Of a stretch of 64,000 nucleotides of DNA, positions 47,137 through 59,738 are shown piece by piece. How positions within the stretch are numbered: the first letter of the stretch is position 1; every line of letters begins with the position of its first letter. Made by a program: the position numbers and the translations under genes. Source of the DNA: Vombatus ursinus. Lineage: Eukaryota; Chordata; Mammalia; Diprotodontia; Vombatidae. The stretch spans positions 3,944,103 to 4,008,102 of the forward strand of contig NW_020945064.1 of NCBI RefSeq assembly GCF_900497805.2, read 5' to 3'. The notes beneath the pieces are model-generated. The model worked only from the letters and a program-made list of their open reading frames with translations, searched no databases and had not been told where the DNA came from.

Positions 47137-48055
47137 CTAGAAAGCCAGGAAAGGTGCAGTCAGGGAACATCGATCAGTAGTTGACTTGACAGTCAGCCTT
47201 TCACCAAACTTTACTTTAAATTTAATAGCAGCGTTCCAGTTTAAAGTAGGCAATAATGTCTATCATTCTCAAGACTCAACTCTCATTCTGCATTCTCAAT
47301 TTCCTTCCCTCAATGGAGGGAAACCAGCCCCCAGTCTCTTGATTTTGCAGGGAAAAATGATGCCAGTGTCTCAGAGGCAAGTAGGGGAATGGAAAAGAAA
47401 CGGTAATATACAGAAAGACATAATGACTTGTTAAAGGGAAAAAATAAAGCAACATGGAAGTATTTCCCCTGGAAACGAGAAGATCTGTCACTTGTCAAAA
47501 TAGGGCAAAAACAGAGCAAACAGACTGACAGTCGTGGAAACTCTTTTGATCGGGCTTCAGTGTTCGAGGCCAGACGTGACTCTGCATATGTGCTGGGACA
47601 CAGGAAGCCTCAGACGGCTCGTTGGCACGTCCGGACTACCTAGACCTCTCTGATCCAATGGTAGCCCCAACCTCACGGCATGACTCACTGAGGGCAGGTT
47701 TCTTAGGTTGTAAAACAGGGGGGCAACAAGACTGCCTGGGAAGGACGTTCCCAAATCCAGTACTTTAGAAATATCTAATAACTAGGAAGCATCGAAACAA
47801 GCAGCTTTTCCCCTGACCTCCCTCCTCCTTGGAAGTCCTCAGAGAATTCTAGGCCCTAGAATGACCCACTATAAAATTAAAGTTCCTAATGCCCTTCAGC
47901 AAGAAATTCTGTTTTAAAAGATCCAACATTGTGAAAGAGAAAATTCAGGTGTGAGAACCTGAAAGAACGAACCAATGTTGTTAACAACGTTCACCCAAGT
48001 CAAAATTGCAGGATGGTTCTGTCACATGTTATTTGCTTAAAAAAAAAAGTTGTGT
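47137..48055. other. TANGO6: Intron upstream of the penultimate exon, nothing named
   Basis: No repeat or extra exon is recognised. Confidence 0.45.
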
Positions 48056-48062
48056 AAAAAAA

Positions 48063-48076
48063 TATCTCTATCTATC

Positions 48077-48135
<59 letters not shown>

Positions 48136-48145
48136 NNNNNNNNNN

Positions 48146-48192
<47 letters not shown>
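48063..48192. repeat. (TCTA)n microsatellite with assembly gap
   Basis: TCTA units run on both sides of ten Ns at 48136-48145. The Ns are a placeholder, so the true repeat length is unknown. Confidence 0.98.
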
Positions 48193-48199
48193 GATACAA

Positions 48200-48370
48200 G
48201 ACTTAGACCTTCAAGGGAACATTAGGGGCAAATGAGTCCAATGTCTCATTCAGAGCTGACTGAAGGTTAAGGAACTCACTCTAGGTAACCTAAGGAATAG
48301 AACAGCATATGAACTCAGATACTCTAATTCCAAATCTAGCATGCCTTTTGCTGTACAATAGTTATTAATA
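48200..48370 (-). mobile_element. Ancient MIR-class SINE
   Basis: AAGGTTAAGGAACTCACTCT, CAGCATATGAACTCAGATAC and TTTTGCTGTACAATA follow the reversed CORE-to-head order. Very diverged. Confidence 0.5.
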
Positions 48371-48379
48371 TATTTCTTA

Positions 48380-48780
48380 GCCAACAGAGAAGATAATCTT
48401 TCTGCAATAAAGAAACAGGCAGACTGTGTGTTTGTAAATATGTACAAATACATATTAAGTTTTCTTTAAAAATGGCTTAAAAAAAAGACCTCAGGAATGC
48501 ACGGTAAGAGAAGCTTGTCGGAAATTTAAACTCTGCAGGCTGTATTTGTCACAGCTTTCAAACAGTTGGGCACAGTTCAAAGTGCTTAATTAATCAGTGA
48601 CAGCAGAGAGGACCAGCAGAAGCAGCGTGTTCTTAAAGATAACAGCATCTGGGATGCACTGGCATTCAATCAAATTCTAATTCTAATAGATAAACTTGCA
48701 ACCCACAACAGAAGGGAAAATTCCAAACAGCTCAAATCCGATGGCTGCTTCTCAGGGAGACCCAGTCAAGTCTTCTCCAT
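48380..48780. other. Intron segment, possible conserved non-coding block
   Basis: 48530-48690 has several TTAATTAATC / TCTAATTCTAAT words in otherwise balanced sequence. This hints at a homeodomain-type element but is not proof. Confidence 0.3.
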
Positions 48781-48781
48781 G

Positions 48782-48931
48782 CTACCACTTAACGCCGTTG
48801 GTCATGGAGACCACAGGACCCGGGGGAGCCTCGACGGGCCTGGCGTTCACGGGATCCTCAGGCTCGTCTGCCCGAGCAGGAATGTGCTGGGCGTCCTCCA
48901 AGCAGGCAGCAAATGTAAGAGCTAACTCCAT
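48782..48931 (-). other. Unassigned CpG-rich 49-codon ORF, exon-like
   Basis: On the minus strand an ATG-to-TAG frame reads MELALTFAACLEDAQHIPAR, continues ADEPEDPVNARPVEAPPGPV and ends VSMTNGVKW. It has about nine CpG in roughly 120 bases, unlike the intron around it, and a strong acceptor-like TCTCTCTGATTTTAG lies about 45 bases upstream. It does not fit the TANGO6 protein as I know it, because the flanking exons join without it. It could be an alternative terminal exon, an old gene fragment or chance. Confidence 0.3.
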
Positions 48932-49009
48932 GTGGAGGCAGAGGATTTACAAGGCAACAGCTAAAATCAGAGAGACAAGTTTGAGCCAAGCCTGAGTCCC
49001 CCCTGACAC

Positions 49010-49385
49010 ACAGAAGCCTTGGGGTTGATGCAGCCAGGTGGGACCTGGGTGAAAGTGTGCGTAGGACAAAGGGAAGGGCAGGCACTCCTTTTTGGCCTGC
49101 CTCCCTTTAGGTTTGGTTAAGGAGACTGCAGTCTTTCCCCTTGACAGACTTTGGTCTATCTGCTTCCTAATCTAGAACACCTACTGGCTGTCCATTTTTT
49201 GTTGTTTTTTTTTCTCCTGGCTCTGATTCATTACGTTGTGGGGACCACGCCTTTATAGCAATTCTCAGGGTTCAGAACCCACTTGTGACTCTAGCAGCAT
49301 CTGGAATCAGGGGTGGTGAGGAAAAGCGAAAAACCACGTACGTATAAAATGGCTTTCCTCTTAGGTCAGCCCTCCAACGCCCTCT
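49010..49385. other. Intron segment, nothing named
   Basis: Unique-looking sequence with a T-rich stretch near 49195-49215. Confidence 0.45.
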
Positions 49386-49387
49386 CC

Positions 49388-49410
49388 ACACACACACACA
49401 CACACACACA

Positions 49411-49444
<34 letters not shown>
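49388..49444. repeat. (AC)n(TC)n compound microsatellite
   Basis: AC units to 49412, then TC units to 49444. Confidence 0.97.
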
Positions 49445-49447
<3 letters not shown>

Positions 49448-50205
49448 GGCCCCATCTCACTGAAATGAGCTGGAAAGCAGCCGCCTGGTTTCCACCTGGC
49501 TAGAGGTGATTGATATGCGAGAGGGTACCAAGCCTTGGTGCGCTCAGCCATCCAGGACAAATGGGAAGGGAACTGTGAACAGCTGTGGTGCTGCTCCTGA
49601 GGTCTCCTGAGCAATTCTGGAAGATCAGGCCCAAGTCCCATGACACACAATGGCTTCTGGGAGTCTATTTTAAAACCCTGAAAACTTTCAAAGATAGAAG
49701 AGCTGGAAGAATAAAAAGATTTTCTCTTTCCCTTTTATGGCAGACTTCTTAATCTCCCTACCACCTCAGCTCCTGCACCTCTGGAAGAAAGACATCTTGT
49801 TAAAAACTGGGAGGAGAGGTGCTCCCTCGGCCACGGGGTCATTCTCCGCTGTCTGCCCTGCTGGAACTCGGGAACTTGCTCAGCTCCTCTCCCTTACTCC
49901 ACCACTCCAATTATGGGCTTATCCCTGCCTTCTGCCCTAAAAGCCTTGACCTACATATAATGTAAAGTCTATTTAGTCATGCATTGGTTTAACGTTTCTT
50001 TTCTACTATCTCTAATTCCTCCCAGAGGCTGAAACCAGGTCTACGTGACCTGTGTACCACCTGTTTTGAGTAGCTGAAAACACCTTATTAACCACGCGGA
50101 GGAGGGCTCCTTCCTTCCTGGATTAATTATAAATCATACCTACTTGTGGAGAAGAGAGATAAGGATGAAGGAAGCTCATGGCTATTGAGGTTCAATTTCA
50201 TGGGA
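49445..50205. other. Intron segment, nothing named
   Basis: Unique-looking sequence. Confidence 0.45.
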
Positions 50206-50209
50206 TGTC

Positions 50210-50590
50210 AGATCTAGGAGAAAACTTGGAGAGTGTCTATTCCAGAAGTCTTTAACCTTTTTTTTTTGTATCATGGACCCCATAGGCAATCTGGTGAAGC
50301 TGATGGGCCATTTCTCAGAATCATGTTTGTTGTTAAATTTCAGTGAGAGGTTAGCGAAAATAAAAATGCATATTTTTTTCCCACTCAAATTCACAGATCT
50401 CCTGAAATCTACCCATGAACCATGGGCCCCAGGTAAGAACCGCTGATGTAAGTTTAACCATTTCATTTTGCAGAAGAATAAAAAAAGTAAAGTCAAGAGT
50501 GGTGAAGAAACTTATTCAGTGTCACACAGGAAGAGTCGTTCTCCTAAGCCCAAATCCAGTGTTCTTTCCACTACACCATACTGTCTCTGT
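50210..50590 (-). mobile_element. Ancient MIR-class SINE split by a hAT MITE
   Basis: GATCTAGGAGAAAACTTGGA lies left. CCATTTCATTTTGCAGAAGA, TTCAGTGTCACACAGGAAGA and TCTTTCCACTACACCATACT lie right of the MITE at 50242-50445. Confidence 0.65.
50242..50445. mobile_element. hAT-type MITE
   Basis: CAGAAGTCTTTAACC at the left and GGTAAGAACCGCTG at the right are imperfect inverted ends of the CAGGGGTTCTTAACC type. The interior has ATCATGGACCCCATAGGCAA and GCCATTTCTCAGAATCATGT. Confidence 0.78.
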
Positions 50591-50599
50591 GTTTTCAAG

Positions 50600-50875
50600 T
50601 AAGACAGCTCTTGACAGGAACCAGCAGAAACAGAGAAACAAAAACGCTTTCCAAGCATGTCAAATCTTGACACTACATAGAAGAAAAACCTGAATTCCTT
50701 GTATAGAATTGTAGAACGGCTGAAACTGAGTCCTGGATATTTCTCTTAGTGAGCACATCAGATCACAGAGTCTCAATCTGGGCCACCCAAATCGAGATCT
50801 TCCCATAGTCTAGAGAGACACACATTCATGGAGGAAGGGCACTGATGATGGTGTTGAATGTGCAAGCCACAAAGC
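50600..50875. other. Intron segment, nothing named
   Basis: Short unique-looking interval. Confidence 0.4.
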
Positions 50876-50879
50876 CAAA

Positions 50880-51005
50880 CCTGATTAAATAAAAATGCAT
50901 GTATTAAGCAAATACTGTGTGCTAGGCTCTAGGGATAGAACCATAAGTAAGCAAGACAGTCCTTGCCCTCAAGGAGCTTACATTCTAAGGGAGGAAGATA
51001 ACATA
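50880..51005 (-). mobile_element. L2 3' tail fragment
   Basis: TGTATTAAGCAAATACTGTG and CCCTCAAGGAGCTTACATTC, the reversed L2 tail. Confidence 0.75.
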
Positions 51006-51162
51006 CAGCAGAGTAGTAGTCAAGATGGAGTGTCAATTGATATATCTCGATTTGAGTTCCATTTTCTGAGCTAGCAAAATAAGGCGAAAGCTCACCGATC
51101 AGAGCCACGGGTGGGAGGAGAAGGAGGAGAAAGACAAGGAGGAAGAGAGGAGGCTGGAGCAT

Positions 51163-51400
51163 AGGCAGCTAGGTGGCAGAGTGAAGAGAGTGTTGTCTTC
51201 AAGTTAGGAAGACCTGAGTTCAAATCCTACCTCAGACACTTACTAAACGTGTGATCCTAGACAGATCATCTAATCTCTCATTCTCAGTTTCCTCATTTGT
51301 AAAAACAGGGATAATATTACTACCTATCTCACGCAGTTGGTTTTGATGAAGCTCAAGTGAGATAATATCTTTGCAAACCTCAGAGGGCTATTATCATTAT
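51163..51400 (+). mobile_element. MIR/THER1-type CORE-SINE
   Basis: GGCAGCTAGGTGGCAGAGTG head, GAAGACCTGAGTTCAAATCC, TTTCCTCATTTGTAAAAACA and a 3' part with GATAATATCTTTGCAAACCT. Confidence 0.82.
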
Positions 51401-51579
51401 GACCTATGATAGAGATTTCTAGAAGTGGGATGGTGAACTTGGGACAAGGTAAAGTGAGAGCTGACCCCCGGAGAGTCTGGGGTCTGATGATTTCTCGGTG
51501 GAAGAGGAGGACTGAGTGTGGACAAGATGGAACAGAGATGTCTAGAAAGTGGTTAAGACCAAGATGGCGACTCTTAATT

Positions 51580-51645
51580 CTATCTGAAGCACAGTGCCTG
51601 GCACTTGTAGGTGCTTAATAAATGGCTATTGATTAGTTGAAGAGG
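51580..51645 (+). mobile_element. Short MIR or L2 tail fragment
   Basis: GCACAGTGCCTGGCACTTGT then AGGTGCTTAATAAATGGC. Confidence 0.55.
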
Positions 51646-51724
51646 ATTAATTGTTCATATCTGAGTTTCCCAATAATACATTGCTAAGGTCATGCTAAAT
51701 TTACCTTTCCTCTAAACTCAGACC

Positions 51725-52240
51725 CTCTTTCTAATTTGCCGATTTCCATCAAGGGCGCCACCAACCTTAGAATCGCCCAAGCTTGCCACACTGGTGTTAT
51801 CCCCAGCTCCTCTCTCACCCCACATAACCAATCAGTGCTCAAGCGCTGTCATTCCGACACCCCGACATCTCTTGCAGATGCCGCTCTCTTGTCTCCTCTG
51901 CCATTGCCACCACCCTGGCGTAGGCCCCCATCTTCTTACACCTGGATTACTGCAATAGCTGCTGCCCTGAGTCTCTCCCCACTTAGCTGTCAAATGGATC
52001 CTCTGCAGCACTTCTTAAACCATGAGTCTCCTTCATCTTAGTGTCTTCTCTCTGAGACGACCCCAATTTGTCCTGTATACATCTCTTTGCACACAGGGGT
52101 TGGCATGTGGTCTCTCCTGTCAGTCTGCGAGAGAGCAAGACTGTTTTCCCCTTTCTTTATATCCCTAGCACTCTGCACAGTCCCTGGCACATTGAAGACA
52201 CTTAGTAAATGCTATTTGACCGACTGAGCCAGGGGAGTCA
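51725..52240 (+). mobile_element. L2-clade LINE 3' part
   Basis: GATTTCCATCAAGGGCGCCA, CTGGATTACTGCAATAGCTG and a 3' tail (TATATCCCTAGCACTCTGCA, CAGTCCCTGGCACATTGAAG). Confidence 0.78.
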
Positions 52241-52249
52241 TCCTGGACT

Positions 52250-53030
52250 CTTCCCTCTCACCCATCTGGCCAAGCCCAGATCATACCATGCCATAAAGCC
52301 CAGACACCCATCTTTCCATCATCTGCCCAGCCTCTACGAGGCCTTTCCCTGTTCACCACTTCCCCATGTTGCTTAGCTATCCCTATTAGAAAGTAAGCTC
52401 CTTGAGGACAGGGCCTGTCTTGCTTTTGCATTTGTATCCCCAGCACTTGGCACAGTACTGGGCACACAGTTGGTGCTGTTCATTCTCAAGTCAGGCCTTC
52501 ATCTCCTTCCAACAGCCTCCTCAATGGTCTCCCAGCACCCGAGCTCTCCCCTCTGATTCATCCTCCATGCAGCTTCCAAATGGGAATTCCAAATGCACAG
52601 ATCTGACAATGTCACTTTCCTACTCAAGAAGCCTTGGTGACCTTGAGGACGAAGTATAGACTTTTCTGTTCTGGGTTTAGAACCCTTTATAATTTGGCTC
52701 TAGCCTATCTTTCCCACCAAACTGGAATCCTTACCATTGCTCGCAGGTAACATTCCAAATCCTGTCTCCACACCTTTGCACAGGCTGTGGCCCATGCCTG
52801 GAGTGTTCTCCTTCCACATCTTCAGTGCCACCTGCTTCAGGAATCCTCCCCTGATTCCTCCCACCTAAAATAACTCTGTTTTTCATATATCTTGTATTTA
52901 GTTGTCTGTGAACATACTGTTTCTCTCAGTAGAACGTAAGCCCCTTGAGGCTGGTGGCTGTCTTACTGAACCACACTACATGCCAGGCACAATGCCTGGC
53001 ACCCAGTAGGTGGTTAACACATGCTCGCTG
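52250..53030 (+). mobile_element. Two adjoining L2-type 3' parts
   Basis: One tail ends at about 52480 (TAGAAAGTAAGCTCCTTGAG, CAGCACTTGGCACAGTACTG). A second body (TCAATGGTCTCCCAGCACCC, CCTTTGCACAGGCTGTGGCC) ends at 53015 (AGAACGTAAGCCCCTTGAGG, AATGCCTGGCACCCAGTAGG). Confidence 0.75.
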
Positions 53031-53855
53031 GAAAGAAAAAGCTGCTACTTAAATAAATAAATAAATTATTGTTGACTGACTACTGCCTCACAGAGCACTT
53101 GTGCAACTGAGCTCACTGGACCTAAGCATTACTGGGATTTAAAAAGTCTAAGCCCATCAAAGTGATGGTAACAGAATAAGCAATGAGGAGAGGCTGAGCT
53201 CTCCTAGAACAAACGATCTCAGAGTTTCAAAGGATCTTAAGGGATTATCCATGAAACAGAAAAGGTTGTCAAAGAACCCCTCAAAACCCAGAGAAAAACG
53301 TCCCCTTTCAAATACCTGGGGAAGGGTCTCCAGCCATTGCCACTTAGGAAAGCTCTTCTGCCAAGGACAGCTGTTCACACTTGTTGAGACCTGCCATCTA
53401 GCGAAGGTAAAATGCAGCCCTTGGCAGCAGCCTGGCTGGTCATCGATGACAAGGCGAGCGTGGGATGCTACATAAGAAGGAACATCTAAGAGGAAGAGAC
53501 AGCGACTGTGTGGGGTGGGAACACCTGGGTTTTCAAATCACAGGGAACATCCTGCCTTCTGATGTTTCGTGGCTAACAGCAGTTCCATTAATACTGAGAT
53601 ACGTGACGCTTCTTGCCATCACCTTTTTACATGCCACAAATCTATTCCCACGAGCAACCTGGATTCTCCGCCTGGCAGGAGAGGAAAAAGCCAATTTTGG
53701 GGTCTGCAGAAATTGCATTTAAAAATCTATACTTACAACCATCTATCCTTGTGCAGAAATTTTCATGCTTTTAGGGCCACAGAAACAGCTTTATTCATTA
53801 AAAAATAAAAACCAGGCTTTGTCTTGACAATGAATGCACTTAGCCTTCTCTTCTT
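53031..53855. other. Intron segment, nothing named
   Basis: Unique-looking, apart from three AAATAAAT units near 53050. Confidence 0.45.
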
Positions 53856-53861
53856 TAGAAA

Positions 53862-54017
53862 CAGTCAATCAATAAACATTTATTAAGTCCCTAATATGTG
53901 CCAGGCACTGTGCTAAGCACTGGGGATATAATAGGCAAAAGACAGTCCCTGCCCTCAAGGAGCTCACAATCTACTGAGGGAAACAACATACAAATAAACA
54001 TACAGAGAGAGACAGAG

Positions 54018-54059
<42 letters not shown>

Positions 54060-56230
54060 CTACCATATACAGGATAAATAGGAAATAATTAAGAGTGGGC
54101 AGGCACTGGAATTAAGAGGGGTTGGGGAAGGCTTCCTGTAGAAGGGAGGATTTGAGTTGGGACTTAAAGGAAGCCAGGAGGGCCAGCAGTCAGAACAGAC
54201 GAGGGAGAGTGTTTCAGGGACTGGAGACAGCCAGAGAGGATGCCCAAGGCCGAGAGACAGACTGTCTTGTTTGTGCAACAGCCAGGAGGCCAGTGTCACT
54301 GAATGGAAGAGTACCTGGTTGGGGAGTATGGTGTAAGAAGACGGGAAAAGTAGGAGGGGGCTGGTTTATGAAAGATTTTGAATACCAAACAGAGCATTTT
54401 GACCCTGGAGGTGACAAGGAGCCACTGACGTTTACTGAGTTGGGGGGTGGGGGAGAAATAGTCGGGCTGCGCTTTAGGAAAACCACTCCAGTGACTGAAT
54501 AAAGGAAGGACTGGAGCAGGGAGAGGCTTGAGGAAGACAGATCCTTCCAGCAGCTACTGTAGCAGTCCAGGTGTGAGGCGATAAGGGCGTGAACTAGAGC
54601 AGACAGTGTCAGAGGAGAGAAGGGGACGTATTTGAGAGATGCTGCAGGGGTGAGATCAGCAGGCCTTGGCAACTGCTTGGACATGGAGGGCGGGGAGGTG
54701 AGAGACAGTGAGGAGTCCAGGATGACTCCTAGGTTCTGAGCCCGGAGGATGGGGAAGACAGGGTTGCCCTCAACAGTATTATTAGTGAAGGGAGGGAGGG
54801 GAGGTTTGGGGGAGGAGATAATGAGCTCCACTTTGTACATATTAAGTTGAAGTCGTCTACTGGATAAGAGGTTTGAGATGTCGGAAAGGCAGCTGGATGT
54901 TAGACTGGAGGTCAGCAGAGAGTCTGGGGCAGGAAAGGTAGATGTGAAAACCATCAGCACAGAGATGGTGACTAAATTCCATGTGAGCTGATGAGATCAC
55001 CAAGTGAGGGAGAAGAGAGAAGGACGAAGGACAGAACACTGAGGGTCACCTACTGCTAGAGGGCGGGATCTGGAGGAGGTTCCAGCAAAGGAGACAGAGA
55101 AAGAGCGGTCAGAGAGGTAGGAGGAGAACCAGAAGAGAGAAAATGGTGTCCTGAAAACCTAGGGAGAAGAGATGTATTAAGGAGAAGAGAGTGTTGAGCA
55201 GTGTCAAAGGCTGCAGAGAGGTCAAGGAGAATGAGGATTGAGGAAAGGCCTTTGGATCTGGCAGCTAAGAGACCATTAGTAATCCTGGAGAGAGCAGCTT
55301 CAGAAGCCAGATTACAAGGGGTTAAGAAGAGAGTGAGAGGAGAGAAAGTGGAGGTACCTATTGTAGATGGCCTTCTGAGGAATTTAACTACAAAGGGCAG
55401 AAGAGATATAGGATGATAGTTAGCAGGTGATGGAAAGATCAAATGAAGGCTGGCAAGGGGGACAACATGGACATGTTTGTAGACAGCAGGAAACAAGCCA
55501 GTAGAGAGGGAGAGATCAGAAATAAGAGAGAGAGTGGGGAAGACAGAGGATGGAATGATATCAACAGTAGAGGGGTGGGTCTTGATCAGGAGTGAAGCCA
55601 CTTCACTGTGTGAGACGGAGTGAAGGAGGGGAGAGTGGTCAAAGGCTCTGAGCGGCAGGAGATAAGAAGAGGGAGTTCACAGCCAATGGCCTTAATTCTT
55701 TCAGTAAAATAGGAGGTGAGGTTCTCTGCTGAGAGAGTGGGGGGAGGGAGAGCCACGGGGGTCTAAGGAAGAATGAGAAGGTTTGGAAGAGCCTGTGGTG
55801 AGCGGGAGAGTGAGTTGATAAGCGGGATACAGTAGGAGAGCCTAGCGACAGTGAGGGCCCAGTTGACGTTGGGTGACCTAAATCCGCAGTGGAGCCAGTT
55901 GTGTGATTTTCTCCAGTTTCATTCAGCAGCACGTTGAGAAGGAGACAAATGGTGGGAGTGATCTGTGGCTTGGCTGGCTGTAATCAGTGACGTGATAAGG
56001 GGGCTGGGGCTTCAAGGAAGGAGGACAGTGTGGAGTTGGATTGGTTCACCTAGGAGCCAAGATGGGGAGAAGAAGAGAGAGTGACCAGTGCAGGGGAGAT
56101 GGTCTGGGAGACAAGGGGCGCGGAGGAGGAGGTCAAGGGACTGACGGTCAGTAACGATTTTAGGACGCAGGGAGGTCAATGAGCAAGATTTGTGCTCCTG
56201 CCCTTTAAGCCTCCAATGGTGGGTCAGTGA
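53862..56230 (-). mobile_element. L2-clade LINE remnant, longest copy in the window
   Basis: The reversed 3' tail (AAACATTTATTAAGTCCCTA, GTGCCAGGCACTGTGCTAAG) is at 53875-53920. On the minus strand, L2 RT words are readable: [20 protein letters not shown] near 55200-55260, [20 protein letters not shown]-like sequence at 55250-55310 and [16 protein letters not shown] near 55370-55425. A 248-codon open frame at 54214-54960 is a piece of the same LINE. It is dead but comparatively well preserved. The segment beyond about 55950 is less certain. Confidence 0.92.
54004..54058. repeat. GA/GATA microsatellite inside L2
   Basis: GAGAGACAGAGAGATAGATA followed by a pure GA run. Confidence 0.95.
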
Positions 56231-56539
56231 TCAGGGTTAAGGCAGCCTCTATCCCACAGACTGATATCACATACCAACATTCAGAAAAATGATGAAGCCT
56301 CCTACCCATTTCACATGCCTATTCCAACAGCGGATGAGGCAATATTTGGTTCCGGTTCTGAGGCGAGCAATCTTGGTGTGACGAGGGACATACACTGTGT
56401 GCTGGGGGGAGGGCTGGGAACAGCATGAAGGGCAGTAACATCATATTTGAAAAACAATCTCTCCAGGCTTTTCTTTTTCCCTTTTGTCCAGCTAATGACA
56501 GAGTCATCACATAGAAGCCTTAACCTAGAGCTACTGTTA

Positions 56540-57055
56540 AATTCAGTTCAACAAAACTTTTATTAATCAGCTGCTATAGACAAGCCACAGCATCAGACAG
56601 TGGGGATTCATAGATTATGAGAGTCCAGACCTTACAACAGAATGGCTCGGAAAGGGGGAGGAGGGCAAGAATACACGGACCGGAAATAGTCACAGTACAA
56701 GAGATTTTAACAGATGAAGATTGGCTGATGTGGGCAGACATAGATTGCATGTGTAGGGGAATAATATGAACAGAGCAGAAATGGAAAAGGGCAGGACCAG
56801 AAAGTCATATGGCGAGAAGGAGTTTGAAGTAAGGCTGGGGAGGTAATGTGGAGGCACGTTCTACAGAGTCTGGAAAGCAGGAGTTATTCAGCAGGCAATA
56901 AGAAGACACTGAAGGCCTTGGAGATGAGGAGGGACGAGATCAGAGCAGCGTGTTAGAAGAAGGTTGGAGTGAGGAGACCTTTAGGAAGCGGTAAGTGGGG
57001 ATGGTAGCCTGAACAAGAGTGCCTACAGTGGAAGAGGAGGGGGTGATCAACAGGC
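56540..57055 (-). mobile_element. L2-type LINE 3' part, diverged
   Basis: A worn reversed tail (AAAACTTTTATTAATCAGCT) is followed by purine-rich antisense body (GCAGGCAATAAGAAGACACT, GAGATGAGGAGGGACGAGAT). Confidence 0.6.
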
Positions 57056-57059
57056 ATTA

Positions 57060-57113
57060 TTCATTCATCCATCCATCCATTCATTCATTCATTCATTCAT
57101 TCATTCATTCAAG
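57060..57113. repeat. (ATTC)n / (ATCC)n microsatellite
   Basis: Two to three ATCC units followed by about nine ATTC units. Confidence 0.96.
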
Positions 57114-57114
57114 A

Positions 57115-58298
<1,184 letters not shown>

Positions 58299-58724
58299 TT
58301 ATTTTAAAACACATTTCCGACCTTTGAAAAAAGAAATGCCTTGTATTTGTTCAGTGCTTCATACTTTTAGGGGGTTCTATCATTCATGTTATTTCATTAT
58401 ATTCTTATAACAATGAGCAGATGAGACTCCTGACCTCGGGGGATCCCCAAGGCCCTATTCTAAGTTCTTTTCTCCCTTCTCTCCATCCTCTCTCTCTTAG
58501 GGGCCTCATCAGTTCCCATGGGCTAAACATCATCCAGGCATCCATATACTGAGTTCCCGGCTTTCTCCTGACTTCTAGACCTAAATCACTGTCTATTGGA
58601 CATTTCAAACTGGACATTCCCTAGGCACAACTCAACATGTCTTTATCAGGACTTGTTATCTCTCCCCCCCCCCCCAAACCCACCCCTCTTCTAAACTTTC
58701 CTAAACAATAATAATGATAGCTAG

Positions 58725-58962
58725 CAATTATAGAGTACCTACCATGTGCTAGGCACTGTGCTAAGCTCTTTACAAATATTATCTCATCTGATCTTTACAA
58801 CAATCTTGGGAGGTAGGTGCCATTATTACCCTCATTTTATAGTGGAGGAAACTGAGGCAAACAGAGGTTAAGTGACTTGCCCAGGGTCACACGGCTAGTT
58901 AGTGTCTGGGGCCGCATTTGAATTCAGGTCTTTCTGACTCTACACCACAATTCTTCCATTCT
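58725..58962 (-). mobile_element. MIR-type SINE inside L2
   Basis: GAGTACCTACCATGTGCTAG, GCACTGTGCTAAGCTCTTTA, TTATCTCATCTGATCTTTAC, GGAGGAAACTGAGGCAAACA and TTGCCCAGGGTCACACGGCT. The order is complete in reverse. Confidence 0.87.
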
Positions 58963-59365
58963 CCTGGGCTTCTAACCTTGGACTCATGCCCAATTCCTCA
59001 CCTCTCTTTTCCAATTAGTTATTAAATATTACTCTCTATAATATTCATCCCCTTCTCTCTCCTCATATATACACCCTTTATTTTAGGCATTCATCAACTC
59101 TTGTCTACACTAAACAATGGTTTTCTAATTGGTCCCCATACGCTTATTCTGCACAGAGTAGCCAAAGAGCATTTACTTACATATATGTCTGGTCATGTCA
59201 CTCAATAAACTCCAGTAACTCTCTATGACTTGTAGGATCAGATACAAACTGCTATGTTTGGCTTTCAAAGTCCTTCACACCTGGCCCCAATTAACTTTCC
59301 AGCCTCATCATATATTACTCTCCCACTGGCACCAGACCATTCAACCCAACTGCTTCTCTCTCTGT

Positions 59366-59393
59366 ACACACACACACACACACACACACACAC
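59366..59393. repeat. (AC)n microsatellite inside L2
   Basis: About 13 AC units. Confidence 0.95.
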
Positions 59394-59738
59394 CCCATCT
59401 CCCCATCTCGTCTCTTTGGATCTTTACTCTGTCCTTTTGTGCCTAGAATGTGCTAACCCTTCATCTTTGCTGCAGATTTCTCTTCCTTCTCTTCAAGCTG
59501 CGCCTCCACCACCACCATGGACAAAAAGACTTCCCTGAATCCCCCCATCTGCTTGTGCCCTCTCTAACTACTTTGCATACCATATGCATGTGTGTATGGA
59601 TGCATGTCTGTATGTATGTATAGATACATATGTGGGTATACAGATACCGAAATAGTTATCTACTTCTCTACATACATGCTGTGTCATCTCACAGAATGTA
59701 AGCTCCATGGCAGTAGGGGTTAGCTGACTTGTTATCAG

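Larger units (their letters stand above)
58420..59738 (+). mobile_element. L2-clade LINE remnant with a MIR insertion
   Basis: GGGGATCCCCAAGGCCCTAT (eroded VPQGSVLGP region), CCTCATCAGTTCCCATGGGC, TTGGACATTTCAAACTGGAC, TCAATAAACTCCAGTAACTC and GGCTTTCAAAGTCCTTCACA, ending in a cut tail AGAATGTAAGCTCCATGGCA. A MIR interrupts it at 58725-58962. Confidence 0.85.

Noticed and set aside
48006-48235. Open frames through the TCTA repeat
   Set aside because: Low-complexity translation of a microsatellite crossing an N gap.
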